The notes under the pieces are model-generated. The model was not told where the DNA came from. It worked only from the letters and a program-made list of their open reading frames with translations, and did no database searches. Positions 27,041 through 34,684 of a stretch of 64,000 bases of DNA are shown here, one piece after another (positions within the stretch are counted from its first letter, which is position 1; the number at the start of each line of letters is the position of its first letter). Origin of the DNA: Terriglobia bacterium (GTDB lineage Bacteria > Acidobacteriota > Terriglobia > Terriglobales > Acidobacteriaceae); contig JAIQEY010000029.1 in NCBI GenBank assembly GCA_020073565.1, forward strand, positions 1-64,000, in the 5' to 3' direction. The translations under genes and the position numbers were made by a program.

Positions 27041-27263
27041 AGTTGTCAGTTGTCAGTTGTCAGTGGTCAGTGGTCAACGGCACGACGAAGCTGGCTTGTC
27101 ATCCCGTAGAGTTCCGCCTTCGGAAATCCATTCGTAGCTTGGTAGACCGCTGCCGCCAAGTCCATCGCCCTTTGCCAGGCTATTAGTTGTCGGTAGCACT
27201 GTACAGGCATGAGTCATCCGTAGGGTGGATTTTAACTGGCCACCGACCACCGGCCACTGACCA
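27041..27263. repeat. GTCAGTGG-type repeats at both ends of the lpxA-lpxI spacer
   Basis: About 27042-27078 holds tandem GTTGTCA/GTGGTCA units touching the lpxI start codon. About 27236-27263 holds ACTGGCCACCGACCACCGGC-type units touching the lpxA stop codon. The middle shows no gene. The same unit occurs at 28.05-28.14 kb and inside maf. Confidence 0.75.
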
Positions 27264-28040
27264 CTACTTAATCACGCCGCGTTCCGACTCCTCGATGAAC
27301 CGGATCAGCATGTCGACATCTTCTCCGCGATCCGCTTCTGCCTTTAACTTCTCTAGCGCTTGCGACGTATTCAGCTTGGATGCGAGCAGGACGCGATACG
27401 CATGATGCAGCTTCTTGATCCGTTCTTTCGAGAATCCCCGCCGCTCCAGACCCACCGCATTCAACCCGTATGCATTCGTACCACGTTCGGCGGAAGTTTT
27501 CGAAAACGGCAGCACATCGCGCGTGATCGTGCTGCCCCCGCCAATAATGGAGTGCGCGCCAATCCGCACATAATGATGCACCGGGCAAAGCGCGCCGACG
27601 TTTGCCCAGTCACCCACCGTCACGTGCCCGCCGAGCGTGGCGGCGTTGGCCATGATGATGTGGTTGCCGATCTGGCAGTCGTGCGCGATGTGGGTGTAAG
27701 CCATGATCAGGTTGTAGTCCCCAATCTTGGTCAGCCCGCCGCCTTTGACAGTGCCCCGATTGATGGTGGCAAACTCGCGGATTTCATTGTGGTCGCCGAT
27801 TTCAAGTCGCGTAGGCTCGCCAGCGTAACTGAGGTCCTGCGGCGCCATCCCGATCGACGTGAACGGAAAGAACCCGTTATCGACTCCAATCTTCGTGGGC
27901 CCCTCGATCGTGACGTGCGAGACGAGGTGGCAGTCTTCACCCAGTTCGACGTCCGCCCCAATCACGCAATACGGTCCCAATTTGCAGGACGGGTGAACCT
28001 TGGCTTTCGGATCAACAATCGCGGTGGGATGAATGGACAT
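27264..28040 (-). CDS. lpxA: UDP-N-acetylglucosamine acyltransferase LpxA
   Basis: First step of lipid A synthesis: transfers a 3-hydroxyacyl chain from ACP to UDP-GlcNAc (or its 3-amino analogue). 258 residues of left-handed beta-helix hexapeptide repeats (IHPTAIVDPKAKVHPS onward). The catalytic His is in LIMAYTHIAHDCQIG, and the C-terminal helical domain contains KKLHHAYRVL. The TAG stop codon is immediately followed by TGGTCAGTGGCC repeat units. It lies downstream of fabZ on the same strand. Confidence 0.97.
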   Translation of the reverse strand: MSIHPTAIVDPKAKVHPSCKLGPYCVIGADVELGEDCHLVSHVTIEGPTKIGVDNGFFPFTSIGMAPQDLSYAGEPTRLEIGDHNEIREFATINRGTVKGGGLTKIGDYNLIMAYTHIAHDCQIGNHIIMANAATLGGHVTVGDWANVGALCPVHHYVRIGAHSIIGGGSTITRDVLPFSKTSAERGTNAYGLNAVGLERRGFSKERIKKLHHAYRVLLASKLNTSQALEKLKAEADRGEDVDMLIRFIEESERGVIK

Positions 28041-28045
28041 GCTTT

Positions 28046-28141
28046 AGCTGGAGTGGCCAGTGGGCAGTGGCCAGTGGCCAGTAAAAACACAATTGGCGTT
28101 GTTCGGTTGCTCGCTGACCACCGACCACTGACCACTGACCA
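28046..28141. repeat. GTCAGTGG-type repeat cluster between fabZ and lpxA
   Basis: Direct units GTGGCCAGTGGGCAGTGGCC (about 28052-28082) and inverted units GACCACCGACCACTGACCAC (about 28118-28141) flank a short non-repeat core. The inverted set abuts the fabZ stop codon. The lpxA leader is squeezed into the remainder. Confidence 0.75.
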
Positions 28142-28654
28142 CTACTCGGCCTCCGAGCTTCCGGGGCCCATAGCCCGCGGCACCAGGCGGCAGGTCACGG
28201 TTGCTTCGGCAGCAACCTTCCCGTCCACATATGCTTTACCCTCGAGCCGTGCTGCCGTGATGCGCCAAGCCCGCACCTCGACCTCGATGCGTAATTGATC
28301 TCCGGGCACCACGGGGCGGCGGAAACGTGCTTTCTCGATCCCGGTAAACACCATCAGCATCTCGTCGCGGTTCGGAACCTCGGTCAGCAGCAAGAGCCCG
28401 CCCGCCTGCGCGATCGCTTCCACGATCAGCACTCCCGGCATGATCGGCTTACCGGGAAAGTGTCCCTGGAAAAAGGGCTCGGTGATGGTCACATTCTTCA
28501 GGGCGACAATGCGCTTCATGCGCACCAGTTCAAGGACGCGGTCGATCAGCAGAAAAGGGTAGCGATGCGGCAGGATGTTGAAGATGTCGCCGATCTCCAT
28601 CGCGGGTTTCGCCGGTGCTGAGGCGTCAGGCGTGGGTTGGGCTGTATCAGTCAT
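28142..28654 (-). CDS. fabZ: 3-hydroxyacyl-ACP dehydratase FabZ
   Basis: Dehydrates 3-hydroxyacyl-ACP in fatty acid synthesis, competing with LpxA for the same acyl-ACP, hence the frequent linkage. 170 residues from the ATG at 28654. The hot-dog motifs are HRYPFLLIDRVLEL with catalytic His and GHFPGKPIMPGVLIVEAIAQ with catalytic Glu. The N-terminus is about 20 residues longer than typical (TDTAQPTPDASAPAKPA), and the C-terminal tail is also extended. The TAG stop is followed at once by repeat DNA. Confidence 0.96.
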   Translation of the reverse strand: MTDTAQPTPDASAPAKPAMEIGDIFNILPHRYPFLLIDRVLELVRMKRIVALKNVTITEPFFQGHFPGKPIMPGVLIVEAIAQAGGLLLLTEVPNRDEMLMVFTGIEKARFRRPVVPGDQLRIEVEVRAWRITAARLEGKAYVDGKVAAEATVTCRLVPRAMGPGSSEAE

Positions 28655-28707
28655 GCCGTTTCTCAAGAGGCGAAGATTATACTGTAGCGCACGTCGCAGG
28701 ATCGAGA

Positions 28708-29886
28708 ATGGCGCGTTCCACAAAAATACTCCTCCCGTCCACCTTCGAAGCCGGGCGTCGCCTCGCGTATTTCGCCGAGCGGCGCGACCAGATCCTTGCC
28801 ACCCTTCGCAAACTAGTCGAACTCGAATCCCCAAGTGACAACAAGGCCGCTGTAGACCATCTGAGCGACGTGGTCGCCGCGAAATTTGTCGCCCTCGGCG
28901 GGGCCCTGACCATCCATCGGGCTGATGATTTTGGCAATCACCTCCAAGTCGACTTCGCAGGCAAATCGGGCGCCCAGCCGGTACTGCTGCTGGGCCACTA
29001 CGACACGGTCTATCCCCTCGGCACGTTGGCTACGATGCCCTGTCGGCTTGCGAACGACAAGCTGACCGGTCCCGGCGTACTCGACATGAAGTCCGGCATT
29101 GCCCTGATGCTTCACTCGATCGCGGCGCTGAAAGACTGGCATGGCGAACTCCCGCGCCCGGTCACCGTACTGCTCGTTTCGGACGAAGAAGTGGGCAGTG
29201 ACTCGTCCCGCGTCATCACCGAAGCGCTTGCGAAAAAGGCAGCCGCGGTGCTGGTACTCGAGCCTTCCTACGGATTTGAGGGCGCAGTGAAAACCGCCCG
29301 TAAGGGGGTGGGAGAGTATCAGATCAAGGTCACCGGCAAGGCGTCGCATGCAGGACTGGATTTCCAGAAGGGCGTGAACGCGATCGTCGAACTCGCCCGT
29401 CAGATCGAGAAAGTGACAGGCTTTACCGACCTGAAAAAGGGTCTGACGGTGAACGTCGGGATCATCAGCGGCGGCTCAAGAACGAACGTTGTTCCCGCCG
29501 AAGCCACAGCCCAGGTCGATGTCCGCATCGCGCGCCTGAAAGACGCCGCGGGCATCGACCGAAAGATGCGTGCCCTCCGCTCCTTCAACCGCAAATGCAA
29601 GCTGGAGATCACAGGCGGAATCAACCGTCCGCCGATGGAGCGGACGGCGGGCGTCGCCGCGCTGTACGCAAAGGCAGTGGCCATCGCCCGCGATCTGGGA
29701 TGGAAACTTGGCGAAGCAGCGGTCGGCGGCGGCTCCGACGGAAACTTCACCGCCGGCCTCGGGATTCCAACCCTGGATGGCCTCGGCGGGGTAGGGGACG
29801 GAGCCCATGCTACCCACGAGCACATCCTGATCTCCGAATTGCCAAGGCGGGCCGCGCTGATCGCAGGCCTGATCGAGAGTGTTTAA
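28708..29886 (+). CDS. M20-family metallopeptidase (carboxypeptidase G2-like)
   Basis: 392 residues from the ATG at 28708. Di-zinc site motifs are visible: LLGHYDTVYPLG (His, Asp), GPGVLDMKSG (bridging Asp), LLVSDEEVGSDSS (catalytic Glu pair) and a C-terminal THEHI His. The lid domain follows KASHAGLDFQKGVNAI. It probably removes C-terminal glutamate or a similar residue from peptides or folate-like substrates. No signal peptide is seen. It is divergent from fabZ. Confidence 0.93.
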   Translation: MARSTKILLPSTFEAGRRLAYFAERRDQILATLRKLVELESPSDNKAAVDHLSDVVAAKFVALGGALTIHRADDFGNHLQVDFAGKSGAQPVLLLGHYDTVYPLGTLATMPCRLANDKLTGPGVLDMKSGIALMLHSIAALKDWHGELPRPVTVLLVSDEEVGSDSSRVITEALAKKAAAVLVLEPSYGFEGAVKTARKGVGEYQIKVTGKASHAGLDFQKGVNAIVELARQIEKVTGFTDLKKGLTVNVGIISGGSRTNVVPAEATAQVDVRIARLKDAAGIDRKMRALRSFNRKCKLEITGGINRPPMERTAGVAALYAKAVAIARDLGWKLGEAAVGGGSDGNFTAGLGIPTLDGLGGVGDGAHATHEHILISELPRRAALIAGLIESV

Positions 29887-30102
29887 TGATGATCGCCGTG
29901 GCTCGGCGGGCGAGGGCGCCCGCCGGACAGCCGGCAAGGTGCCGACGCTACTTCGGCGCTACTCGTGACCCGGGTTAACCCTGCCGGTGAGAAGAAATCC
30001 GGGCTGCCTTTTGACGGGCGAGGCGCGGTACCCTAGAATCTAGGTGGGGTCCTAGAGCGATGGTATGCCCGCCTGGGCGATGGACAACCCTTGGAGGTAG
30101 GT
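29887..30102. repeat. hairpin repeats between M20 peptidase and tatA
   Basis: GGCGGGC/GCCCGCC with the GAGG loop (about 29906-29926), then GCCGGC...GCTAC, matches the third hairpin embedded in mutS2. CCTAGAATCTAGG lies near 30031-30043. The end holds the tatA Shine-Dalgarno sequence (GGAGG). Confidence 0.6.
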
Positions 30103-30276
30103 ATGTTTGGTGGAAAAATTGGCCCGATGGAGTTGCTCGTCATTCTTGCGATCGCTCTCCTCATCTTTGGCCCCAGCAAGTTGGCCGATTTAGGCAAGGG
30201 CCTGGGCGAAGGCATCAAGAATTTCAAGAATTCGATGAAAGACGGCGAGCAGAGCAGCGAAGAGAAGAAATCGTAA
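30103..30276 (+). CDS. tatA: twin-arginine translocase subunit TatA/E
   Basis: 57 residues from the ATG at 30103, with GGAGG upstream. One N-terminal membrane helix ([20 protein letters not shown]) is followed by the amphipathic helix [19 protein letters not shown] and a charged tail. TatA oligomers form the variable pore that exports folded proteins. tatC is not adjacent, as is common in this phylum. Confidence 0.95.
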   Translation: MFGGKIGPMELLVILAIALLIFGPSKLADLGKGLGEGIKNFKNSMKDGEQSSEEKKS

Positions 30277-30338
30277 CTGTGTGGCGCGGACACTCTTGTC
30301 CGCGCAGGCCTGCGCCGCACGATAGTCGGGTTCTTATC

Positions 30339-30902
30339 TCACCTGGCAGCGAGTTCCAGATCTCGCAGCATCTGACACACCAAGGCAACCGGCAATCCCA
30401 CTACATTGCTGTAGTCTCCTTCAATGCGCGGAATCCAGCGCGAAGCGATGCCTTGGATCGCGTAGGCTCCAGCTTTGTCCATCGGCTCGCCGGTGGCGAC
30501 GTAGCTGGCGATTTCCGTGTCGGTGATGGCGGACATGGTCACTGCGGTGATTTCACTGGCCACCGACCACTGGCCACTGGTCACTAAACAGACGCCCGTA
30601 ATCACCTGATGCTCCCGTCCCGAGAGCACCCGCAGCATGCGGGCGGCGTCGGCCGCGTCGGTCGGCTTGCCGAGGATCTGGCCGTCGATCACGACCACCG
30701 TGTCTGCTCCCAGCACGACGTCGGCAGGGCGCTTCTCCGAGATTGCCAATGCCTTCTCGCGCGCCAACCGCTCGGCACACCCTCTTGCGCCTTCCCCTGG
30801 CAGCGGGTCCTCAGGAATGTGCGCGGGTTGCACCTCGAATGGGATGCCGGCGTTGCGCAGCAATTCCTGGCGTCGCGGAGAGGCAGAGGCGAGCACGAGC
30901 AT
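30339..30902 (-). CDS. maf: Maf-family nucleotide pyrophosphatase
   Basis: 187 residues from the ATG at 30902. Maf proteins hydrolyse dTTP/UTP or modified nucleotides. Motifs: LVLASASPRRQELLRNAG, VVLGADTVVVIDG and DKAGAYAIQG. After TGVCLV the chain reads TSGQWSVASE, the in-frame translation of the GTCAGTGGCCA dispersed repeat, replacing the usual variable loop. The frame then returns to family sequence (ITAVTMSAITDTEIASYVAT). The enzyme looks otherwise complete. Confidence 0.94.
   Translation of the reverse strand: MLVLASASPRRQELLRNAGIPFEVQPAHIPEDPLPGEGARGCAERLAREKALAISEKRPADVVLGADTVVVIDGQILGKPTDAADAARMLRVLSGREHQVITGVCLVTSGQWSVASEITAVTMSAITDTEIASYVATGEPMDKAGAYAIQGIASRWIPRIEGDYSNVVGLPVALVCQMLRDLELAAR
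30553..30587. repeat. GTCAGTGG-type repeat inside maf
   Basis: About 35 bases made of CACTGGCC/ACCGACC/ACTGGTC units lie within the maf coding sequence, in frame. The same units are intergenic at 27.05, 27.24, 28.06 and 28.12 kb. Confidence 0.75.
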
Positions 30903-30979
30903 GGGAACATTGTAAGGGTCTGTGTCGGGCGGCTGGTCGGTCAGTGAGTGTAATCGGGATGTTTCGCTAGTTGACGAAA

Positions 30980-31633
30980 TCATTGAGCTTTGAAAGCGCG
31001 ACTCGGTGGTGGTGGCGGTGGCGGCGGCGACCGCCAGCTGCTTAAGGCTTCGGGCGGAATTTCGTAGACTTGCGCGTGTATCCACACAAGGAGCGCAATC
31101 ACAATCAGCAGAACGGTGACAGCGGAGCGAACGATTAGCCTGAGCGAGGGTTGCTGGGCCGGAGGTGAAGTTTCTCTGACGAAAAAGAATGATTTTATCG
31201 GCAACAGCAGCGCCATCACCATGAGTACGAATATCACAACCAGCTCAGCGGCGGATCGAGGAGATCCCGGCTCGTAGATCGCATTGTAGATCCACTCGGG
31301 AAGCGTAAAGACTCTCGGTCCCTTAAGTTGCGGCCAAGCGAAAAGCGGGAATGCCCAAGCCCACGCGATGACGAACAATACCGGCCATGCGGAGCGAACT
31401 CGTTTAACGTAGCCTGTCCATGTCACCATCAGTCCGATGAGAATGATTGCCAGACAAGCAACGCCGAGATAGTGCGCCATCATGGCAGCTTGTTGAAAGC
31501 CTATATCAAGCTTCGCCAGCGCCACTTTGTCACTTTGACTGAAGTAAAGCCACAAGGCGGGTCGAATGAGGCCAAGCAGCGCGAACGTAAACAATGCGCT
31601 TGATATTAAGGCTGCATTAGCACGGATTTTCAT
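30980..31633 (-). CDS. hypothetical polytopic membrane protein
   Basis: 217 residues from the ATG at 31633, with GGAGGAG upstream. About five hydrophobic helices (e.g. LISSALFTFALLGLIRPALW, LGVACLAIILIGLMV, VLFVIAWAWAFPLF, VVIFVLMVMALLLPI, AVTVLLIVIALLVWI). The C-terminus ends in eight consecutive prolines encoded by a GGT/GGC microsatellite (31004-31030). No family is recognised. It sits between maf and the IS110 element. Confidence 0.75.
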   Translation of the reverse strand: MKIRANAALISSALFTFALLGLIRPALWLYFSQSDKVALAKLDIGFQQAAMMAHYLGVACLAIILIGLMVTWTGYVKRVRSAWPVLFVIAWAWAFPLFAWPQLKGPRVFTLPEWIYNAIYEPGSPRSAAELVVIFVLMVMALLLPIKSFFFVRETSPPAQQPSLRLIVRSAVTVLLIVIALLVWIHAQVYEIPPEALSSWRSPPPPPPPPSRAFKAQ

Positions 31634-31737
31634 GGCGCTCCTCCCACAGAAGACGCCGATCAAGTTCTATTGTCGCGCTGAAGGCAAGGACTCGCCACTG
31701 GGCCTAGGCCGACATGAGGGTAACTGTTGAAATCAGC

Positions 31738-33165
31738 GTTTACACTCCGTCGAAAATCCCACGTAAGACTTAGGTAGCATTTGGGGCAGCAACTTGGTTT
31801 ATGGCGGTGAGAACGACCTCGTAACCGAGCTTGCGAAGTGCTCGCGCCAACATCTGGGCGCGCTTCTTTTTGGCTTGAGGGTCAGGTTCGCGGCCTTGCT
31901 CGATAAATCGGACTCCTTCATGCAAGATCTTCCAAACCACACGGCAGAGGCGATGGGCCACGGCCCAGATGGCGGATTGGTAGCCGAGACGGGGTAACAG
32001 ACGCCGGAAGACGACCTGGAAATGACTGCCCTTCTTCGCGACGGCTGCGTGCGCCGCCTGATTTAGCACCCGCCGCAGATATTTATTGCCTTTCGCAGAC
32101 CGACTGCTGTGGTTCTGTTCGGCACTTTCCTGCTTGCCGGGACAGGTTCCCACCCAAGAGGACAACTCCACCGCCGACGGGAACGTACTGGCCTGGACGC
32201 CCACTTCCGCGATGATCTGCTGCGCCGAATCCACTCCCAGTCCGGGAACTTCCGCCAGTCGCATCACCGCCTCTTGATGCGGCTTCATGGCCTGCGCGAT
32301 CAGGCCGTTGAGTTGGGCAATTTGTTGATCGATCAACTGCAGCCGCTGGAGCTGTAAGGCCAGCATTGCCCGGTGCATGGGTTGCACTTTCCCCGTCAGA
32401 GCATCCACCAGTTGCTCCTCGGTGCATTGCAACCGCTCATCGCCCAGCTGCGCCAACATCTTGGGGTCAGTCTCGCCGCTTGCCAAAGCCTGCAGAATGC
32501 GCAACCCGCGGCACCCAGTAGATTGCTGACCACAATCGACAGCTTGATCCGCATCTCTTCCAGCAGACACTCCATCTGGCTCTGCAGTCGCACTCGGTCG
32601 CGTGTGAGCTGCACCTTCATGCGTGTCATACTGCGCCAGATACGCTGTTCTCCGTTGGGCACAAAACTCAAAATCAACTCGTCGGCAATCAGTCGGCGCA
32701 CCAACCGCTCGGCATCCTTGAAATCATGCTTACGCCCCCGTGGAGCACGGTTGGAGAACGCCTGCGCCAAGTGCAAACGCATATGGGGCTCCAGTTCCAG
32801 CCACACCGACCGCCAGTACTGAGCGGTCGACTCCATCACCGCCTCTTCCACTTCCTGTTCCTGTAACCAGATCAAAAGTCGGTGTAATTCGCTCGGCATG
32901 GTGGTAAATCGCCGCCGCCATGGTTTCTCTTCCGGCATACTCGCATCGATGACAACCACCATCAGTACTTTCTTGTGTACGTCAATCCCCGCGATCTTCA
33001 TCGCTTCCTCCTTCGCGTGGAAGCGGCAGAACGCACGCGAGAAAGGTTACACACCGTCACGTGCTACCACCCTCCTACTCCGAGGAGTGGCGCGACATAG
33101 ATTGGTTCAAAACGCGCGTTCCTAATCAAACTCACAAACGGCCTCACTTTATCCAGAGTGTAAAC
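31738..33165 (-). mobile_element. IS110-family insertion sequence (frameshifted)
   Basis: An IS110/IS1111-type transposase gene is flanked by a 10-bp inverted repeat, GTTTACACTC at 31738-31747 and its complement at 33156-33165, giving a 1428-bp candidate element. The transposase reads on the minus strand, leaving about 155 non-coding bases upstream of its ATG. That is where IS110-group elements encode the bridge RNA that guides target choice. The boundaries are inferred from the repeat alone. The sequence TTTCGACGGAGTGTAA at the 31.74 kb end also occurs at about 38998-39013. Confidence 0.6.
31770..33001 (-). pseudogene. IS110-family transposase, frameshifted
   Basis: From the ATG at 33001 (GGAGG upstream): MKIAGIDVHKKVLMVVVIDA, ESTAQYW and KHDFKDAERLVRR give the DEDD-type catalytic domain. 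The frame changes near 32510, inside a SNLLGA-x-GLRILQALASG segment. The second frame carries the C-terminal Tnp_20 domain (EVPGLGVDSAQQIIAEVG, SWVGTCPGKQESAE, NKYLRRVLNQAAHAA). A single missing base explains the shift. IS110 transposases are not known for programmed frameshifting, so this copy is probably inactive. Confidence 0.88.
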
Positions 33166-33418
33166 AGACCTTCGCCGTCCACGCTCCATGAGCGTACACC
33201 TACAGACTCGACCAGATTTTCATGTCAATGGGTGGGCCAAAGGCCCATGGAAACTCACAACCCGGTAAATAGCTTATATGTGTTCTTCTTCGGCGTGCGT
33301 GGGGTGAACGTCCTCAAACCGTCGCGGCTTTTGGGAAGAAAGCAATTGTTCTTTAAAGGAGAAAACGATATAAAACAGGTCCCGAAAGAAAGACGTATAT
33401 CATCCGCTTCACGGGCAG
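33166..33418. repeat. spacer with ATGGGTGGGCC/GGCCCAT hairpin
   Basis: Positions 33218-33259 are homologous, in inverted orientation, to 38912-38953. Both contain a TGGGCC-NNN-GGCCCA hairpin next to GAGTTT. No gene is supported in this stretch. Confidence 0.6.
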
Positions 33419-34285
33419 CTATTGAACTGCTGCTTCCAGAATCGTGCCCTTGTCGCCAACGACCCACAGCCGCTTGCCGTCGCTGGTTCCGAAGATCGAA
33501 TAAAGATTGTTCGGAGTGCCGCTGGTGCGCGCATTCCAGTGTTCGCCGCCGTCGTCGGACTCTAGAATCGTGCCCCTCGTGCCGACGGCCCATAGCCGCT
33601 TGCGGTCACTGGCCCCGAAGATCGAATAAAGATTGTTCGGAGTGCCGCTGTCGCGCGCATCCCAGTGTTCGCCGCCGTCGTCGGACTCCCGAATCGTGCC
33701 ACTTTGGCTCGCGGCCCACAGTCGCTTGCCGTCGCTGGTTCCGAAGATCGAATGAAGCTCGTCTCGAGTCCCGCTGTTGCGCGCATCCCAGTGTTCACCA
33801 TCGTCCGACTCCAGAATCGCGCCACCCGAGCCGACGGCCCATAACCGCTTACCGTCGCTGGTTCCGAAGATCGAATGAAGACCTTCAAAAATTCCGCTGG
33901 TGCGGGCTTTCCAGTGTTCGCCGTCGTCCGACTCCAGAATCGTGCCCTTGTCGCCAACGACCCACAGCCGCTTGCCGTCACTGGTCCCGAAGATCGAACA
34001 AAGCTCCTCTCGAGTGCCGCTGTCGCGCGCATTCCAGTGTTCGCCGCCGTCCGACTCCAGAATCGTGCCACCCCAGCCGACGGCCCATAGCCGCTTGCCG
34101 TCGCTGGTTCCGAAGATCGAAAAAAGAATGTACGGAGTGCCGCTGGTGCGCGCATTAAAGTGTTCGGGACTTCGCGGCGCGGGAAAACCAAAGTGATATA
34201 CCAGCCAGGAACCGATAGCGATGACCAAGATCATCGCCCCTGCGCGGATCAGAGCTTGTGCTTTCGTCTTTGTGTGTTGCACCAC
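33419..34285 (-). CDS. membrane-anchored YCF48/BNR-like tandem-repeat protein
   Basis: 288 residues: one N-terminal membrane helix (IRAGAMILVIAIGSWLVYHF), then six near-identical 41-42-residue repeats with the core LYSIFGTSDGKRLWAVG, GTILESDDGEHW and NARTSGT. The sequence pattern is that of YCF48/Asp-box beta-propeller blades (cf. photosystem assembly factor-like proteins). The repeats are almost identical at DNA level too, so they expanded recently or are homogenised by recombination. The last blade ends early (ILEAAVQ). The ligand is unknown. It faces outward from the cytoplasmic membrane. Confidence 0.8.
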   Translation of the reverse strand: MVQHTKTKAQALIRAGAMILVIAIGSWLVYHFGFPAPRSPEHFNARTSGTPYILFSIFGTSDGKRLWAVGWGGTILESDGGEHWNARDSGTREELCSIFGTSDGKRLWVVGDKGTILESDDGEHWKARTSGIFEGLHSIFGTSDGKRLWAVGSGGAILESDDGEHWDARNSGTRDELHSIFGTSDGKRLWAASQSGTIRESDDGGEHWDARDSGTPNNLYSIFGASDRKRLWAVGTRGTILESDDGGEHWNARTSGTPNNLYSIFGTSDGKRLWVVGDKGTILEAAVQ

Positions 34286-34684
34286 CGCGCGATTATATTC
34301 CTCTGGAAGTTCCGATTGAGTGTTCGGAAAATCGCGCTTTCACTCATTGACCCGTCGTGAGTGTAAAGGCGATTTTGCAACAACAACACAACAACGGCGG
34401 TCTTTGCACCGTAACCGATGGCCGCACATCAAGAAGTGACATTTCTCACTGACAACTAGGGCTTATTTGTGTTGGCATGAATACGTCCCGCCTCTCTTCG
34501 AAGCGCACTTCCCACCAGTTGAGACGCGCACTCCCCCTGAGGCGAGAGCTTTGAACGTCGGCCCCGTTAGCAATTGGTTGTCGGTGACCATTCGTATTTT
34601 TGGCCTGGCAGTTCGAGATCAGGCCGCGCGTCACTGAATGATCGACCTCGACCGCCGCCCCTAGTTCCGTGAAGGAGGTCTTCT
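34286..34684. other. spacer with half of a dispersed inverted repeat
   Basis: Positions 34490-34543 (GTTGAGACGC core, ending CCCCCTGAGGCG) are about 80% identical to the reverse complement of 42558-42610. The GGAGG of the next gene lies at 34673-34677. No gene is visible here. Confidence 0.55.

Noticed and set aside
30103-30902. tatA and maf as an operon
   Set aside because: They are on opposite strands and converge.
33061-34158. 365-codon plus-strand frame
   Set aside because: It is antisense to the YCF48-like repeats; its periodicity simply mirrors them and it has no leader or family match.
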